NCBI RefSeq assembly: GCF_900187225.1
Contig: NZ_LT906436.1
Coordinates: 2,481,501 to 2,545,500, forward strand
Reading direction: 5' to 3'
Length of the DNA: 64,000 bases
Origin: Listeria monocytogenes
GTDB lineage: Bacteria; Bacillota; Bacilli; Lactobacillales; Listeriaceae
The notes beneath the pieces are model-generated. The model saw nothing but the letters and a program-made list of their open reading frames with translations, had not been told where the DNA came from and did not search any database. Below, one piece after another: positions 1-9,012 of this stretch (its first letter is position 1; the number at the start of each line of letters is the position of its first letter). The position numbers and the translations under genes are program-made.

Positions 1-1603
1 TTAAGGAACGCTCGGAACGAAGGAATCCTTCTTTGTCCGCATCTAAAATAGCGACAAGAGATACTTCAGGTAAATCGATTCCTTCACGAAGTAAGTTAAT
101 TCCAACGATAACATCATACACACCAAGTCGAAGGTCACGAATGATTTCGATTCGCTCGAGCGTCTTCACTTCCGAGTGGAGATACTGTACTTTAACACCA
201 GCTTCTTTGAGATAGTTGGTTAAATCCTCGGACATTTTTTTCGTTAAGGTGGTGATTAAAACACGTTCGTTTTTCTCGACGCGATCGTTAATCTCATCCA
301 TTAAGTCATCAATTTGTCCTTGAATCGGACGGATTTCTACGATTGGGTCTAGCAAGCCAGTTGGTCGAATGATTTGTTCAATGACATCTGGATTTTTTTC
401 TAATTCGTAAGGGCCTGGTGTAGCGGATATAAACATAATTTGATTGATATGCTTCTCAAATTCTTCTAAACGAAGCGGCCTATTATCTAGAGCGCTAGGC
501 AATCTAAAGCCATGATCAACTAGCATTTGTTTTCTGGCTTGGTCCCCGTTAAACATACCACGAATTTGCGGCATCGTAACGTGTGACTCATCAATTACCA
601 TTTGGAAATCATCTGGGAAGTAATCGAGTAACGTGTATGGTGTAACTCCCGCTGGACGAAGGGATAAATGTCTAGAATAGTTCTCAATACCAGAGCAATA
701 GCCCATTTCTTCCATCATTTCCAAATCATAATTCGTTCGCTGTTCAAGGCGCTGAGCTTCTAGCAATTTATTATCTGCACGTAAAACTTTAAGACGGTCT
801 TCGAGTTCAGCTTTTATATTAACAATTGCTTTTTTCATAATATCAGGTCTGGTGACAAAGTGAGATGCCGGGAAAATGGAAACATGTTCTCTTTCTCCTA
901 TAATTTCACCAGTAAGTGCATCTACTTCTCTAATTCGTTCAATTTCATCACCGAAAAATTCAATCCGCATACAGTGTTCATCTCTTGAAGCTGGGAAAAT
1001 TTCGACAACATCACCGCGAACACGGAAGCGTCCACGTTGAAAATCTATATCATTTCGATCATATTGAATATCTACTAATTTGCGCAGTAGCTGATCACGG
1101 CTAATTTCCATGCCAACACGAAGCGAAACGAGCATCTCTCCATATTCAATCGGCGAACCTAAGCCATAGATACACGATACACTCGCAATGATAATTACAT
1201 CGCGACGTTCAAAAAGCGCAGCAGTAGCAGAGTGACGAAGCTTATCGATTTCATCATTGATACTTGCATCTTTTTCGATATATGTGTCACTTTGCGGAAC
1301 ATAGGCTTCTGGTTGATAGTAATCATAGTAACTGACAAAATATTCTACAGCGTTATTTGGGAAAAACTCTTTAAACTCGCTATACAGCTGTCCCGCTAAC
1401 GTCTTATTGTGAGCCATGACAAGTGTCGGCTTATTTACTTCTTGAATCACATTGGATACGGTAAAAGTTTTCCCTGTACCGGTTGCACCAAGTAAAGTTT
1501 GGTGTTTCAAGCCTTTTTTTAATCCCGCAACTAATTGTTCTATCGCTCTAGGTTGGTCTCCTTGTGGGCTATACTTAGAAACTAACTCAAATTTATCCTT
1601 CAA
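1..1603 (-). CDS. uvrB: Excinuclease ABC subunit B, 5' part (cut by window edge)
   Basis: UvrB is the damage-verification helicase of nucleotide excision repair; it receives DNA from UvrA2 and recruits UvrC. About 534 codons are present out of a usual 660, and the frame runs open off position 1. The N-terminus begins [17 protein letters not shown] as in Bacillus UvrB. Walker A GATGTGKT lies near residue 40, and the last residues visible (GFLRSERSL) belong to the C-terminal helicase motifs. The start is TTG at 1601-1603, chosen from homology and a GGGGG ribosome site eight bases upstream. A LexA-type site and a promoter lie upstream. uvrA is expected to follow outside the window. Confidence 0.95.
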   Translation of the reverse strand, partial: MKDKFELVSKYSPQGDQPRAIEQLVAGLKKGLKHQTLLGATGTGKTFTVSNVIQEVNKPTLVMAHNKTLAGQLYSEFKEFFPNNAVEYFVSYYDYYQPEAYVPQSDTYIEKDASINDEIDKLRHSATAALFERRDVIIIASVSCIYGLGSPIEYGEMLVSLRVGMEISRDQLLRKLVDIQYDRNDIDFQRGRFRVRGDVVEIFPASRDEHCMRIEFFGDEIERIREVDALTGEIIGEREHVSIFPASHFVTRPDIMKKAIVNIKAELEDRLKVLRADNKLLEAQRLEQRTNYDLEMMEEMGYCSGIENYSRHLSLRPAGVTPYTLLDYFPDDFQMVIDESHVTMPQIRGMFNGDQARKQMLVDHGFRLPSALDNRPLRLEEFEKHINQIMFISATPGPYELEKNPDVIEQIIRPTGLLDPIVEIRPIQGQIDDLMDEINDRVEKNERVLITTLTKKMSEDLTNYLKEAGVKVQYLHSEVKTLERIEIIRDLRLGVYDVIVGINLLREGIDLPEVSLVAILDADKEGFLRSERSL

Positions 1604-1717
1604 CTCGGATTCCCCCTATTCTGTATCTGTCCGATTCTGGTATCTGAAAAGCTTTGTTTGTAAAAGGTCTAGCAAAGCAAAAAGCGGATTTTTCAGATCC
1701 GTTAATGTTTCTATTTT

Positions 1718-1745
1718 ATCATAAATATTTTAATTAGCCTAGCAA
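1718..1745 (-). promoter_or_regulatory. Putative uvrB promoter with leader hairpin
   Basis: On the minus strand a TTGCTA -35 (1740-1745) and TATGAT -10 (1718-1723) are 16 bp apart. Between this promoter and the uvrB start, a short inverted repeat (1685-1689 with 1697-1701) is followed by five T residues, so the leader may carry a weak terminator-like hairpin. The promoter assignment is by consensus only. Confidence 0.5.
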
Positions 1746-1749
1746 AAAC

Positions 1750-1763
1750 CGAACATATTTTCG
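1750..1763 (-). promoter_or_regulatory. LexA (SOS) operator candidate upstream of uvrB
   Basis: CGAACATATTTTCG differs at one base from the Gram-positive LexA palindrome CGAACATATGTTCG and sits just upstream of the predicted -35 of uvrB. uvrBA is a classical SOS operon in Bacillus and Listeria, so repression by LexA is the natural reading. Confidence 0.65.
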
Positions 1764-1775
1764 CATTTGTTGAAA

Positions 1776-1808
1776 AATAAAAAACGCAACCTGTTGATTA
1801 CGCTTTTC
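1776..1808 (-). terminator. Terminator after csbA
   Basis: On the minus strand CGTAATC pairs with GGTTGCG across an AACA loop, extended by A-T pairs and followed by a T-run. It lies about 50 bp past the csbA stop codon. Confidence 0.7.
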
Positions 1809-1853
1809 TTTATTTTATCACTTTTACGCTTTTCTACCTATATATTTGCTTTG

Positions 1854-2093
1854 TTAAAAATCACTGCCACTCTTCTTTAAACGTCGCAACATATACGTTG
1901 CAAGCACAAAACCAATGGTCATCGAAAAAGCATCAATAATAATTAGCCACATAGAACTCGTATAACCTAACTTGGCAGAAGCAGCAATCAAAATCACCAT
2001 CAAAAGCAAGCCGACATAACGATTATAAGTGATTCTCGCAAAAAGAATAACAAGGAGGCAAGGGAAAATAAGCGCAGATATAATTTGATCCAT
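1854..2093 (-). CDS. csbA: CsbA-like small membrane protein
   Basis: A 79-residue protein that is almost entirely hydrophobic, with about three membrane helices (roughly residues 4-20, 27-44 and 48-68) and a basic C-terminus (RRLKKSG). Length, topology and position beside uvrB match B. subtilis CsbA, a sigma-B-controlled membrane protein of unknown function. A strong ribosome site (GGGGGAGG) precedes the ATG. It follows the HD hydrolase gene by 20 bases and probably shares its transcript. I found no clear sigma-B promoter immediately upstream. Confidence 0.8.
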   Translation of the reverse strand: MDQIISALIFPCLLVILFARITYNRYVGLLLMVILIAASAKLGYTSSMWLIIIDAFSMTIGFVLATYMLRRLKKSGSDF

Positions 2094-2113
2094 CTTACTT
2101 TCCTCCCCCTTTT

Positions 2114-2761
2114 TTATGCGTCTCGTAATGCTTTGGTCGTTATTTCCGTTGTAAGCTGTGGTAATTCTGTTTTTTCGATACCTTTTTCAGCAAGCATATC
2201 TGGTAAAATTTCTTTTAAAAAGTACTTAACGCTCGCCATTTCTCGGTACTCATAAATGGTTGCAAGTGCCTCACTATAGATTTCCACAAAAATATTTTCT
2301 GGATTTCCTTTTTGAATTTCGCCAAAGGATTCATATAACAAATCTACTTTATCAGAAATTGCGAGGATTTTCCCTTCCAACGTACTGTCCTTACCTTCTT
2401 TTAGCAAATGACGATAAATCGGCTGGTACGTTTCTGGAATTTCCCGTTCAATAAAGTTTTTTGTCATGCTTTCTTCCACTTCGGAAAGCATTTCGCGGAG
2501 TTCTGTCGTTGCGTATTTTACAGGCGTTTTTATATCACCGATGAAAAGCTCTGAATAATCGTGGTTTAGCGCTTTTTCGTATAGCGCACGCCAATTCACT
2601 TCATTCCCAGCTTCTTCCTCTACAGCGCCGAAAAATTGAGCAATGGAAGTAACTTTATATGAATGTTCTGCAACAGAGTGCTCTTGATATTTAAATTTTC
2701 CTGGGCAACGATAAATGTTTTCTAAATCTGATAAACTTTGGAAATATTGATGAATTCCCAT
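2114..2761 (-). CDS. YfbR-like HD-domain hydrolase
   Basis: 215 residues. EHSYKV near residue 32 and NHDYSELFIGDIKTPVK near residues 66-82 supply the metal-binding H...HD motif, and SDKVDLLYE near 136 gives the distal Asp. This arrangement is typical of the YfbR/YpgQ-type HD phosphohydrolases; E. coli YfbR is a 5'-deoxynucleotidase. Nucleotide hydrolysis is inferred from the family, and the substrate cannot be read from the sequence. A Gram-positive ribosome site precedes the ATG. It sits in a co-directional run with the small membrane protein before it and csbA after it. Confidence 0.75.
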   Translation of the reverse strand: MGIHQYFQSLSDLENIYRCPGKFKYQEHSVAEHSYKVTSIAQFFGAVEEEAGNEVNWRALYEKALNHDYSELFIGDIKTPVKYATTELREMLSEVEESMTKNFIEREIPETYQPIYRHLLKEGKDSTLEGKILAISDKVDLLYESFGEIQKGNPENIFVEIYSEALATIYEYREMASVKYFLKEILPDMLAEKGIEKTELPQLTTEITTKALRDA

Positions 2762-2782
2762 ATTATCCCTCCATTCTTCGTT

Positions 2783-3169
2783 TTATTCTTCACGTTTTTG
2801 TTTTTTATTGGCCGGATTAGTGTTTTCGATTTCACGCATCATCAGCGCCGCAGCATAACCAATTAAAGCAATCATAGCAGCTGAGTAAGTTCTGAAGTTA
2901 TCGGTAGCAAAGATAAAAATAATTGCTGAAAATAAAAGTGTCGTCAGTATTCCCCAGCTAAACAGCTTTGTCCCGCGAGCTGTCCCTATTTTCATATGTG
3001 AATAAATCCCGACATAACAAACGAGCTGAATCATAATAAATTGCACGATAGATAATCCGATGACTACCGTAAGATTGTTATTCCATATTACTGCTAAAAT
3101 CGCAATAATAGTCATTACAATAATTCCAGTAATAACAATAAATTTCTGCATTGGTGATAATTTCTTCAA
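2783..3169 (-). CDS. Uncharacterised four-helix membrane protein
   Basis: 128 residues with four predicted membrane segments (about residues 10-30, 34-54, 68-88 and 93-110) and a charged C-terminal tail rich in Lys and Glu (ENTNPANKKQKREE). I recognise no family signature. A GGAGG-type ribosome site precedes the ATG. It lies 21 bases upstream of the HD hydrolase gene, so co-transcription is likely. The tail suggests a cytoplasmic C-terminus. No function is assigned. Confidence 0.7.
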   Translation of the reverse strand: MKKLSPMQKFIVITGIIVMTIIAILAVIWNNNLTVVIGLSIVQFIMIQLVCYVGIYSHMKIGTARGTKLFSWGILTTLLFSAIIFIFATDNFRTYSAAMIALIGYAAALMMREIENTNPANKKQKREE

Positions 3170-3274
3170 AATACTTCCTCCAAGCTTTTATTTGTTACTT
3201 ACTTTACCATAATCTCTGTTTAATTGGGATAAAAAACACCCATCATTCCTAAAAAGGTTTTCTGAGCGTCCCAC

Positions 3275-3580
3275 TTAATGATGGTGCACGTGTCGAATTG
3301 CTTGCGTAAGTAATTCTAATACGTGATTATCATCTTGCATATAATAAATCGTCGTTCCTTCACGTCTCGATTTCACAAGCCTTAAATTTTTTAAAAATCG
3401 CAACTGATGCGAAACTGTTGTCTGGTTAAACGCAAGTGTTCGCGCAATTTCATTCACAGAGTACTCGCGGTCCTGAAGCAAATTTAAAATTTGCACACGT
3501 GTTGGATCAGAAAGCGCCTTAAAAATCTGCGTGACACTAAATAGCGTTTCTTCATCTAAAGGTTGTTTTGCGTTTTCCAT
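3275..3580 (-). CDS. ArsR/SmtB-family metal-sensing repressor, CzrA-like
   Basis: A 101-residue winged-helix protein. [15 protein letters not shown] (helix 2) and the recognition segment [18 protein letters not shown] are characteristic of ArsR/SmtB repressors. The C-terminal helix reads D-x-H followed by His 11 and 14 residues later, reproducing the alpha-5 zinc/cobalt ligands of S. aureus CzrA (Asp84, His86, His97, His100). There is no CxC alpha-3 arsenic site. Zinc or cobalt sensing is therefore inferred. No metal-efflux gene is adjacent, so its targets, apart from probable autoregulation through the nearby inverted repeat, are not visible. The ATG lies just downstream of that repeat. Confidence 0.85.
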   Translation of the reverse strand: MENAKQPLDEETLFSVTQIFKALSDPTRVQILNLLQDREYSVNEIARTLAFNQTTVSHQLRFLKNLRLVKSRREGTTIYYMQDDNHVLELLTQAIRHVHHH

Positions 3581-3608
3581 TGAATATCACTCCATTTTCC
3601 ATATATGT

Positions 3609-3624
3609 TCATATACTCATATGA
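3609..3624. promoter_or_regulatory. Inverted repeat, probable autoregulatory operator of the ArsR-type gene
   Basis: TCATAT-N4-ATATGA lies 29-44 bases upstream of the regulator's start codon, where its promoter should be. ArsR/SmtB proteins bind AT-rich imperfect inverted repeats of this kind overlapping their own promoters. No binding data are implied. Confidence 0.5.
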
Positions 3625-3804
3625 TACTTAAATAGGAATGATTCCGCAAGTTTAACAACATCTCTACTAAAAAATGATTAAATATGAGCAAAAACAAGAT
3701 TTTCTCTGTTTCAATGATATAATTTTTTTATCATTAAGAAAGGAGAGCTGGGGAATAAAAGGGTTTTAAATATTGAGAAGTTATTTAAACCGCCTAACAC
3801 ACCA

Positions 3805-3850
3805 AAAAGAGCCCGATTAACCTGTGGAAAGGAAAATCGGGCTTTTTTTT
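3805..3850. terminator. Bidirectional-looking terminator at the 3' end of the pst-phoU operon
   Basis: AGCCCGATT (3810-3818) pairs with AATCGGGCT (3835-3843). Reading minus, the hairpin is followed by five T's and ends the phoU transcript. Reading plus, it is followed by eight T's that overlap the phoU stop codon, so it would also stop a plus-strand transcript although no plus-strand gene is annotated before it. Confidence 0.8.
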
Positions 3851-4508
3851 ATCTGTTCAAATCTTCAATTTCGCCACTCTTCAAGTAAACAATCCATTCG
3901 CACACATTTGTTACATAGTCACCAATACGTTCGATATACTGGGAAACTAAGAGTAGTTGGGAAACATCTTCTATATGCTCTGGCTCTTCTTGCATGAAAT
4001 GAATACATTTTTGATAAACGATTTTATGAAGCTTATCGACTTCATTATCTCGCTCAGCAATTTCGCGAGCTGCACCTTCATCTTCTGCAAGGTAAGCTTT
4101 TAATACATCTTGCAACATTGATTTTACAATTTCTCCCATTTCTGGTATTTCAGGAATTGGCTTTAAAACTTTACTTTCGCCAATTAAAATAGCTGTTTTA
4201 GCAATACTTACTGCGTGGTCACCAATGCGTTCTAAATCCGAACTTGTTTTTAGTACCGTGACGATTTTTCGCAAATCCATACCAACTGGCTGTTGCAAAG
4301 CGATCAGCTCAAAAGAGCGTTGTTCCAGTGAAAGCTCCATGTTATTGATTGCTTTATCTTCTGCGACTACTTGTTTAGCAAGCTCGGTATCGCGGTGTAC
4401 AAGTGACTTGACTGCTTTAAAAATAGCTTCATTTGCAAGCATTCCCATTTCCATTAGATGTTGGTGCAAGTCGTTTAACTGTTCCGTAAAAATTTTTCTG
4501 ACTACCAT
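3849..4508 (-). CDS. phoU: Phosphate transport regulator PhoU
   Basis: 219 residues forming two tandem three-helix PhoU repeats (about 1-105 and 115-219). The repeats carry the family's conserved acidic/Arg motifs, SSDLERIGDHAVSIA near 89-103 and SQYIERIGDYVTNV near 190-203, which bind metal clusters. PhoU couples the Pst transporter to the PhoR kinase and restrains phosphate uptake when phosphate is plentiful. It is the last gene of the pst operon, 12 bases after the second pstB. B. subtilis has no phoU in its pst operon, so this layout resembles the streptococcal one. Confidence 0.95.
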   Translation of the reverse strand: MVVRKIFTEQLNDLHQHLMEMGMLANEAIFKAVKSLVHRDTELAKQVVAEDKAINNMELSLEQRSFELIALQQPVGMDLRKIVTVLKTSSDLERIGDHAVSIAKTAILIGESKVLKPIPEIPEMGEIVKSMLQDVLKAYLAEDEGAAREIAERDNEVDKLHKIVYQKCIHFMQEEPEHIEDVSQLLLVSQYIERIGDYVTNVCEWIVYLKSGEIEDLNR

Positions 4509-4520
4509 AATAACACTCCT

Positions 4521-5300
4521 TTATCCAAATCTTCCTGAAATATAATCTTCTGTTTCCTTTTCTGCTGGGTTGGTAAAAATACTCGTCGTATCCGCGAACT
4601 CCACGATGCGACCGTTTAAGAAAAAGGCAGTTTCATCGGAAATCCGGGATGCTTGTTGCATATTATGCGTCACAATGACAATCGTATAGTCTTTCTTTAA
4701 TTCTAAAATTAAATCTTCTACTTTTGCTGTCGAAATTGGGTCTAGTGCCGAAGTTGGCTCATCCATCAAGATAACATCCGGCTTAACAGCTAGAACTCGT
4801 GCGATGCAAAGTCGCTGCTGTTGTCCACCTGACATCCCAATCGCCGAACGATCCAGCCTATCATGCACTTCTTCCCAAAGAGCCGCTTGACGCAAACTTC
4901 TTTCTACAATCTCATCAAGTACTTTTTTGTCTTTTATACCATGCATCCGCGGACCATAAGCAACATTATCATAAATCGAAAACGGGAACGGGTTCGCTTG
5001 TTGGAAAACCATACCCACTTTTTTTCGTAAGTTAACCATGTCAATTTTAGGATCTTGCACATTTTCGCCGCCAATATGGATTTCTCCGGTCGTTTTCACA
5101 TTGGGAATTAAATCGTTCATTCGGTTAAGCGTTCGCAGGAAAGTAGATTTCCCACACCCCGATGGACCAATTAAGGCGGTCACTTGATTCTTCTTAATAT
5201 TTAAAGCGATTTTTTGTAGTGCTTGTTTGGAACCATAAAATAAATCTACATCTTTTGTTTCAATGATATACTCTACTTTTTCAGCAGTTTCGGTTGTCAT
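4521..5300 (-). CDS. pstB: Phosphate ABC transporter ATP-binding protein PstB (second copy)
   Basis: 259-residue ABC ATPase energising the PstCA permease. It has Walker [10 protein letters not shown] near 43, signature MSGGQQQRL near 155, Walker [14 protein letters not shown] near 175 and the switch His in VTHNMQQ near 210. The region after Walker A ([11 protein letters not shown]) is the PstB-specific signature. It is the downstream member of a tandem pair of pstB genes; the partner ends 14 bases before it. Whether the two form a heterodimer or alternative homodimers cannot be told from sequence. Confidence 0.93.
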   Translation of the reverse strand: MTTETAEKVEYIIETKDVDLFYGSKQALQKIALNIKKNQVTALIGPSGCGKSTFLRTLNRMNDLIPNVKTTGEIHIGGENVQDPKIDMVNLRKKVGMVFQQANPFPFSIYDNVAYGPRMHGIKDKKVLDEIVERSLRQAALWEEVHDRLDRSAIGMSGGQQQRLCIARVLAVKPDVILMDEPTSALDPISTAKVEDLILELKKDYTIVIVTHNMQQASRISDETAFFLNGRIVEFADTTSIFTNPAEKETEDYISGRFG

Positions 5301-5314
5301 AAGAAAGCTCCTTT

Positions 5315-6133
5315 CTAGCCAAAGTTACCAGAAATATAGTCTTCGGTTTGTTTTTGTTGCGGATTCGTGAAAAGTTCGGATGTTCCTGAGAATTCCACGA
5401 CTTCTCCTAGATAGAAGAAAGAAGTGTAGTCGGATACACGAGCCGCTTGTTGCATATTATGCGTCACGATAATAATAGTATATTTATTTTTCAACTCATT
5501 AATTAAATCTTCAATTTTGCTTGTCGAAATTGGATCAAGTGCAGATGCCGGTTCATCGAGTAACAATACTTTTGGCTGCATTGCGACAGCTCTAGCGATA
5601 CAAAGTCGTTGTTGCTGTCCACCAGAAAGGGATAGTGCGCTTTTTCCTAAATCGTCTTTTACTTCGTCCCAAAGAGCTGCTCGGCGCAAACTTTTCTCCA
5701 CACGCTCCATAATTTCTTTTTTATTCTTCATGCCATGACGTTTGAGTCCAAAAGCAACATTTTCATAGATAGATTTTGTAAATGGATTTGGTTTTTGGAA
5801 TACCATGCCTATTTCTTTACGAACATTGTATAGATCAACTTCTTTACGATTAATATTAATGCCATCGTATAAAATTTGACCTTCCATACGGCAACCATCA
5901 ATTTCATCGTTCATCCGGTTTAATGCTCTTAAATAAGTGGATTTACCGCAACCAGATGGTCCGATTAAAGCTGTCACTTTATTTTCGGGGAACGTTAAAT
6001 CGACGCCTTTAATTGCATGATTGTCCCCATAGTATACGTGCAAATCCTCTGTCGCCATTGCAGCAGGAAGTGAATGAGGATCTGGTGTTGCTTGTAAAAT
6101 TGTATTAATTTCAGGTTTCTTCGTTAACATCAT
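5315..6133 (-). CDS. pstB: Phosphate ABC transporter ATP-binding protein PstB (first copy)
   Basis: 272-residue ABC ATPase with Walker [10 protein letters not shown] near 57, signature LSGGQQQRL near 169, Walker [14 protein letters not shown] near 189 and [12 protein letters not shown] near 224. It has an N-terminal extension of about 25 residues compared with its downstream paralogue. Tandem pstB genes occur in many Firmicutes, including B. subtilis (pstBA/pstBB). It follows pstA by 24 bases inside the pst operon and should be induced with it under phosphate starvation. Confidence 0.93.
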   Translation of the reverse strand: MMLTKKPEINTILQATPDPHSLPAAMATEDLHVYYGDNHAIKGVDLTFPENKVTALIGPSGCGKSTYLRALNRMNDEIDGCRMEGQILYDGININRKEVDLYNVRKEIGMVFQKPNPFTKSIYENVAFGLKRHGMKNKKEIMERVEKSLRRAALWDEVKDDLGKSALSLSGGQQQRLCIARAVAMQPKVLLLDEPASALDPISTSKIEDLINELKNKYTIIIVTHNMQQAARVSDYTSFFYLGEVVEFSGTSELFTNPQQKQTEDYISGNFG

Positions 6134-6157
6134 TTAAAATCTCCTTTTCCTGGCTTT

Positions 6158-7042
6158 TTACGACGAGGTCATGCGTTTATAAACAAACTTTCCAAGCAAA
6201 CGAGCTAGGACATTGAAAAGTAATACGGAAAGAATTAATACCGCAGAAGCTCCGTCAGAAACAGCTTGGGCATCTGGCATAATTCCCTCACCATTAATTT
6301 TCCAAATATGAACAGCTAAAGTTTCTGCTGGGCGGAAAATATTTAACGGTGAAGCTGGATTGACCGGGTTCCAGTCAGTGAAATCAAGAATAGGTGTGCT
6401 TTGACCTGCTGTGAAAATAAGCGCCGCTGCTTCACCAAATACCCGTCCTGCTGCTAAAATAACGCCGGTAATAATGGCAGGAAGCGCGGCTGGAACAAGT
6501 ACTCGAGTTATGGTTTCCCATCTGGATAAACCGAGAGCAAGTCCTGCCTCACGCTGCGTGTTTGGAATAGCATTTAGCGCCTCCTCCACAACACGAATTA
6601 ATAGTGGTAAATTGAAAATCGTTAGTGTAAGCGCCCCAGAAATAACGGAGAAGCTCCACCCCATTTGAATAACAAAAACAAGGAAACCGAATAGCCCTAC
6701 GACAATAGACGGAAGTGAGGAAAGCACTTCAATCGTTGTGCGAATTAAATCTGTAATCCAATTTTTACGCGCGTATTCTGCCATATAGATTCCCGCACCG
6801 AGCGAGATAGGAACAGAAATTATCATCGTGATAACGAGCATATAAAATGAATTCCAAATTTCCGGACCGATTCCGCCGCCAGCTTGGAACGACTGTGGTG
6901 GGGTCGTCAAAAACTTCCAGCTAAGTTGCGGAACACCTTTTACTAAAATATAGCCTAATAAACCAGCTAAGATAATAACAATTAATACAGCAATAGCATA
7001 GAAAACGCCTGTTGCGATTTTATCTTTTGTTTTTACATTCAT
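6158..7042 (-). CDS. pstA: Phosphate ABC transporter permease PstA
   Basis: 294 residues with six membrane segments, the first near residues 13-35. The cytoplasmic EAA loop reads EALNAIPNTQREAGLALGLSRWETI (residues about 154-178), the coupling helix that contacts PstB. PstA pairs with PstC to form the membrane channel of the high-affinity phosphate importer. Its start codon overlaps the end of pstC by four bases, so translation is coupled. The C-terminus ends in a basic stretch (KFVYKRMTSS). Confidence 0.94.
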   Translation of the reverse strand: MNVKTKDKIATGVFYAIAVLIVIILAGLLGYILVKGVPQLSWKFLTTPPQSFQAGGGIGPEIWNSFYMLVITMIISVPISLGAGIYMAEYARKNWITDLIRTTIEVLSSLPSIVVGLFGFLVFVIQMGWSFSVISGALTLTIFNLPLLIRVVEEALNAIPNTQREAGLALGLSRWETITRVLVPAALPAIITGVILAAGRVFGEAAALIFTAGQSTPILDFTDWNPVNPASPLNIFRPAETLAVHIWKINGEGIMPDAQAVSDGASAVLILSVLLFNVLARLLGKFVYKRMTSS

Positions 7043-7989
7043 TTGACTTTCCTCCTACGTCCGATGAAGCGGATCACAATGATGAAGAATAGTGACATTG
7101 CTAGTAGCACCATTGCAAGTGACCAAAGGATATTATTATCAAGCGTACCCATAACTGTATTTCCCATACCCATTGTTAAAATACTAGTTAATGTGGAAGC
7201 TGGCTCAAATAATGATGTTGGAATAACAGCAGAGTTCCCGATAACCATTTGTACAGCAAGAGCTTCACCGAATGCACGTGCCATCCCAAACACAATCGCT
7301 GTCAAAATCCCTGAACGTGAACTACGAAGTACTACTTTCCAAATCGTTTGGAAACGTGTTGCTCCAAGCGCCAAAGAAGCTTCGCGGTAATGACGTGGCA
7401 CAGATTTAATCGCATCTACGCTAAGTGAAGTAACCGTCGGTAAAATCATGACCGTCAAAACAACTGTCGCAGCTGCAATACCAAAGCCACTTCCCGAAAT
7501 ATGATCTCGAATAAACGGAACAACAACGCTTAGTCCAATGAATCCATAAACAACAGATGGAATACCAACTAAAAGTTCCATAACTGGTTGCAAAATCTTC
7601 TTACCAAACTTAGGTGATATTTCCACCATAAAAATGGCTGCACCGATTGCTAGTGGTCCTGCAATACAAGCGGCAAAAAGCGTTACTGCAAAGGAACCAA
7701 TAATCATTGGTAAAGCGCCAACTAATGGATTACCACTTGCATCTTTTTGCGAAGGATTCCAGTCTGTCCCAGTTATAAAATCAACAAAAGACACTTTATT
7801 GACAGTAAATGTTGCTAAACCTTTCGATATAACAAAAAATAAAATAGACGCTGCGGCAATAACCATAATAGAAATACAGATGAATGTAATAATTTTGCCT
7901 CTAGTTTCTAGATGCGCCTTTTTAGAAGTTTGTGTAAGCTTCTTTTCTTTTATCGCTTCCAAGTCACGTAAGCTCCTTTCTCCTCCCAT
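7039..7989 (-). CDS. pstC: Phosphate ABC transporter permease PstC
   Basis: About 316 residues with six membrane segments after a basic cytoplasmic N-terminus. The EAA loop is DAIKSVPRHYREASLALGAT. The start is uncertain. The ATG at 7989 has AGGAG six bases upstream. An ATG at 8004 has no ribosome site and sits against the upstream hairpin. A TTG at 7962, preceded by AAAGGAG ten bases away, is also credible and would give 307 residues. The gene lies downstream of pstS with a stem-loop between, an arrangement that usually lets the binding protein be made in excess over the permease. Confidence 0.9.
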   Translation of the reverse strand: MGGERSLRDLEAIKEKKLTQTSKKAHLETRGKIITFICISIMVIAAASILFFVISKGLATFTVNKVSFVDFITGTDWNPSQKDASGNPLVGALPMIIGSFAVTLFAACIAGPLAIGAAIFMVEISPKFGKKILQPVMELLVGIPSVVYGFIGLSVVVPFIRDHISGSGFGIAAATVVLTVMILPTVTSLSVDAIKSVPRHYREASLALGATRFQTIWKVVLRSSRSGILTAIVFGMARAFGEALAVQMVIGNSAVIPTSLFEPASTLTSILTMGMGNTVMGTLDNNILWSLAMVLLAMSLFFIIVIRFIGRRRKVK

Positions 7990-8011
7990 GTTTACTCCTA
8001 ACATGGGTATA

Positions 8012-8040
8012 CGTCTATCCCGATACTACTAGGATAGACG
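8012..8040 (-). promoter_or_regulatory. Intercistronic stem-loop between pstS and pstC
   Basis: CGTCTATCC (8012-8020) is perfectly complementary to GGATAGACG (8032-8040) with an 11-base loop and no T-run. Such hairpins after binding-protein genes commonly protect the upstream mRNA segment from 3' decay, or cause partial termination. That role is inferred from position. Confidence 0.65.
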
Positions 8041-8055
8041 CCCATTTCATTCTTT

Positions 8056-8964
8056 TTATTTTACGTCAGTTAGTTTACCAGATGCATCGCGTTCCACTTT
8101 CATGGATTTGATTGATTGGTAACCAAGTTGTGGTACGATATTGTTTTGCACTTCATCAGAAGTCATGTATTTTAAGAAAGTTTTTGTTAGACCTTTTGGT
8201 TCGCCATTAGTATACATATGTTCATAAGACCAGATTTTCCAGTCGTTTGTTGCTACTTTATCTTCAGTTGGCTCAACACCATCTAATGAAAGTCCAACTA
8301 CGGAAGCATCAATGTAAGAGAATGCTAGGTAACTGATTGCCCCTGGAGTTTCGCTTACGATTTTACGAACTGTACCAGATGAATCTTGTTCTTGTGCTTT
8401 AACTGGTGTTTTACCATCAAGTCCCCATTTTTCGAAAGTAGCACGTGTTCCGCTTCCTTCTGCACGGTTAATGATTGTAATTTTTTCGTCTTTACCGCCA
8501 ACGTCTTTCCAGTTTGTTGTTTTGCCAGTGAAGATATCGATTAATTGTTGTTTAGTGATGTTTTTAACGCCTACATCTTTGTTTACTACTGGTGCCATTC
8601 CGACAACCGCTACACGGTGATCAACTAGTTTCGAAGCATCTACGCCGTCTTTTTCTTCAGCGAATACGTCCGAGTTACCAATTTCTACTGCGCCTTGTTG
8701 TACTTGTGTTAAACCAGTTCCAGAACCGCCGCCTTGCACATTGATTTGTGCTTTAGGGTTAGTGTTTGTAAATTCTTTGGAAGCTGCTTCAACGAGTGGT
8801 TGAAGTGCAGTGGAACCGACTGCTGTTAATGAGCCAGAAACTTCTTTATCCCCTTTTGTTGATCCGTTTGCTTTATCTGATGAACTGCTGTCACTTCCAC
8901 ATGCTGCGAAGACAAGCATTACTGCTGCTAACATTGCTACTATTCCCAAATACTTCTTTTTCAT
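8056..8964 (-). CDS. pstS: Phosphate-binding lipoprotein PstS
   Basis: 302 residues. The signal peptide (MKKKYLGIVAMLAAVMLVF) ends in a lipobox AAC with the lipidated Cys at about residue 22, followed by a Ser-rich linker. The mature part has the phosphate-binding signature GSTALQPLVEAA near 51-62, GGGSGTGLTQVQQG near 79-92 and AEGSGTRATFEKW near 168. It captures phosphate outside the membrane and delivers it to PstCA. It is the first gene of the pst operon and is preceded by Pho boxes. Confidence 0.95.
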   Translation of the reverse strand: MKKKYLGIVAMLAAVMLVFAACGSDSSSSDKANGSTKGDKEVSGSLTAVGSTALQPLVEAASKEFTNTNPKAQINVQGGGSGTGLTQVQQGAVEIGNSDVFAEEKDGVDASKLVDHRVAVVGMAPVVNKDVGVKNITKQQLIDIFTGKTTNWKDVGGKDEKITIINRAEGSGTRATFEKWGLDGKTPVKAQEQDSSGTVRKIVSETPGAISYLAFSYIDASVVGLSLDGVEPTEDKVATNDWKIWSYEHMYTNGEPKGLTKTFLKYMTSDEVQNNIVPQLGYQSIKSMKVERDASGKLTDVK

Positions 8965-9012
8965 TATCTTATTCCCACCTTGTTTTTTTAATTGTTATTC
9001 CTTACAAGTATT

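Noticed and set aside
7043-8032. Plus-strand frames of 115 and 132 codons opposite pstC
   Set aside because: They are antisense to a full-length permease gene and follow its codon periodicity.
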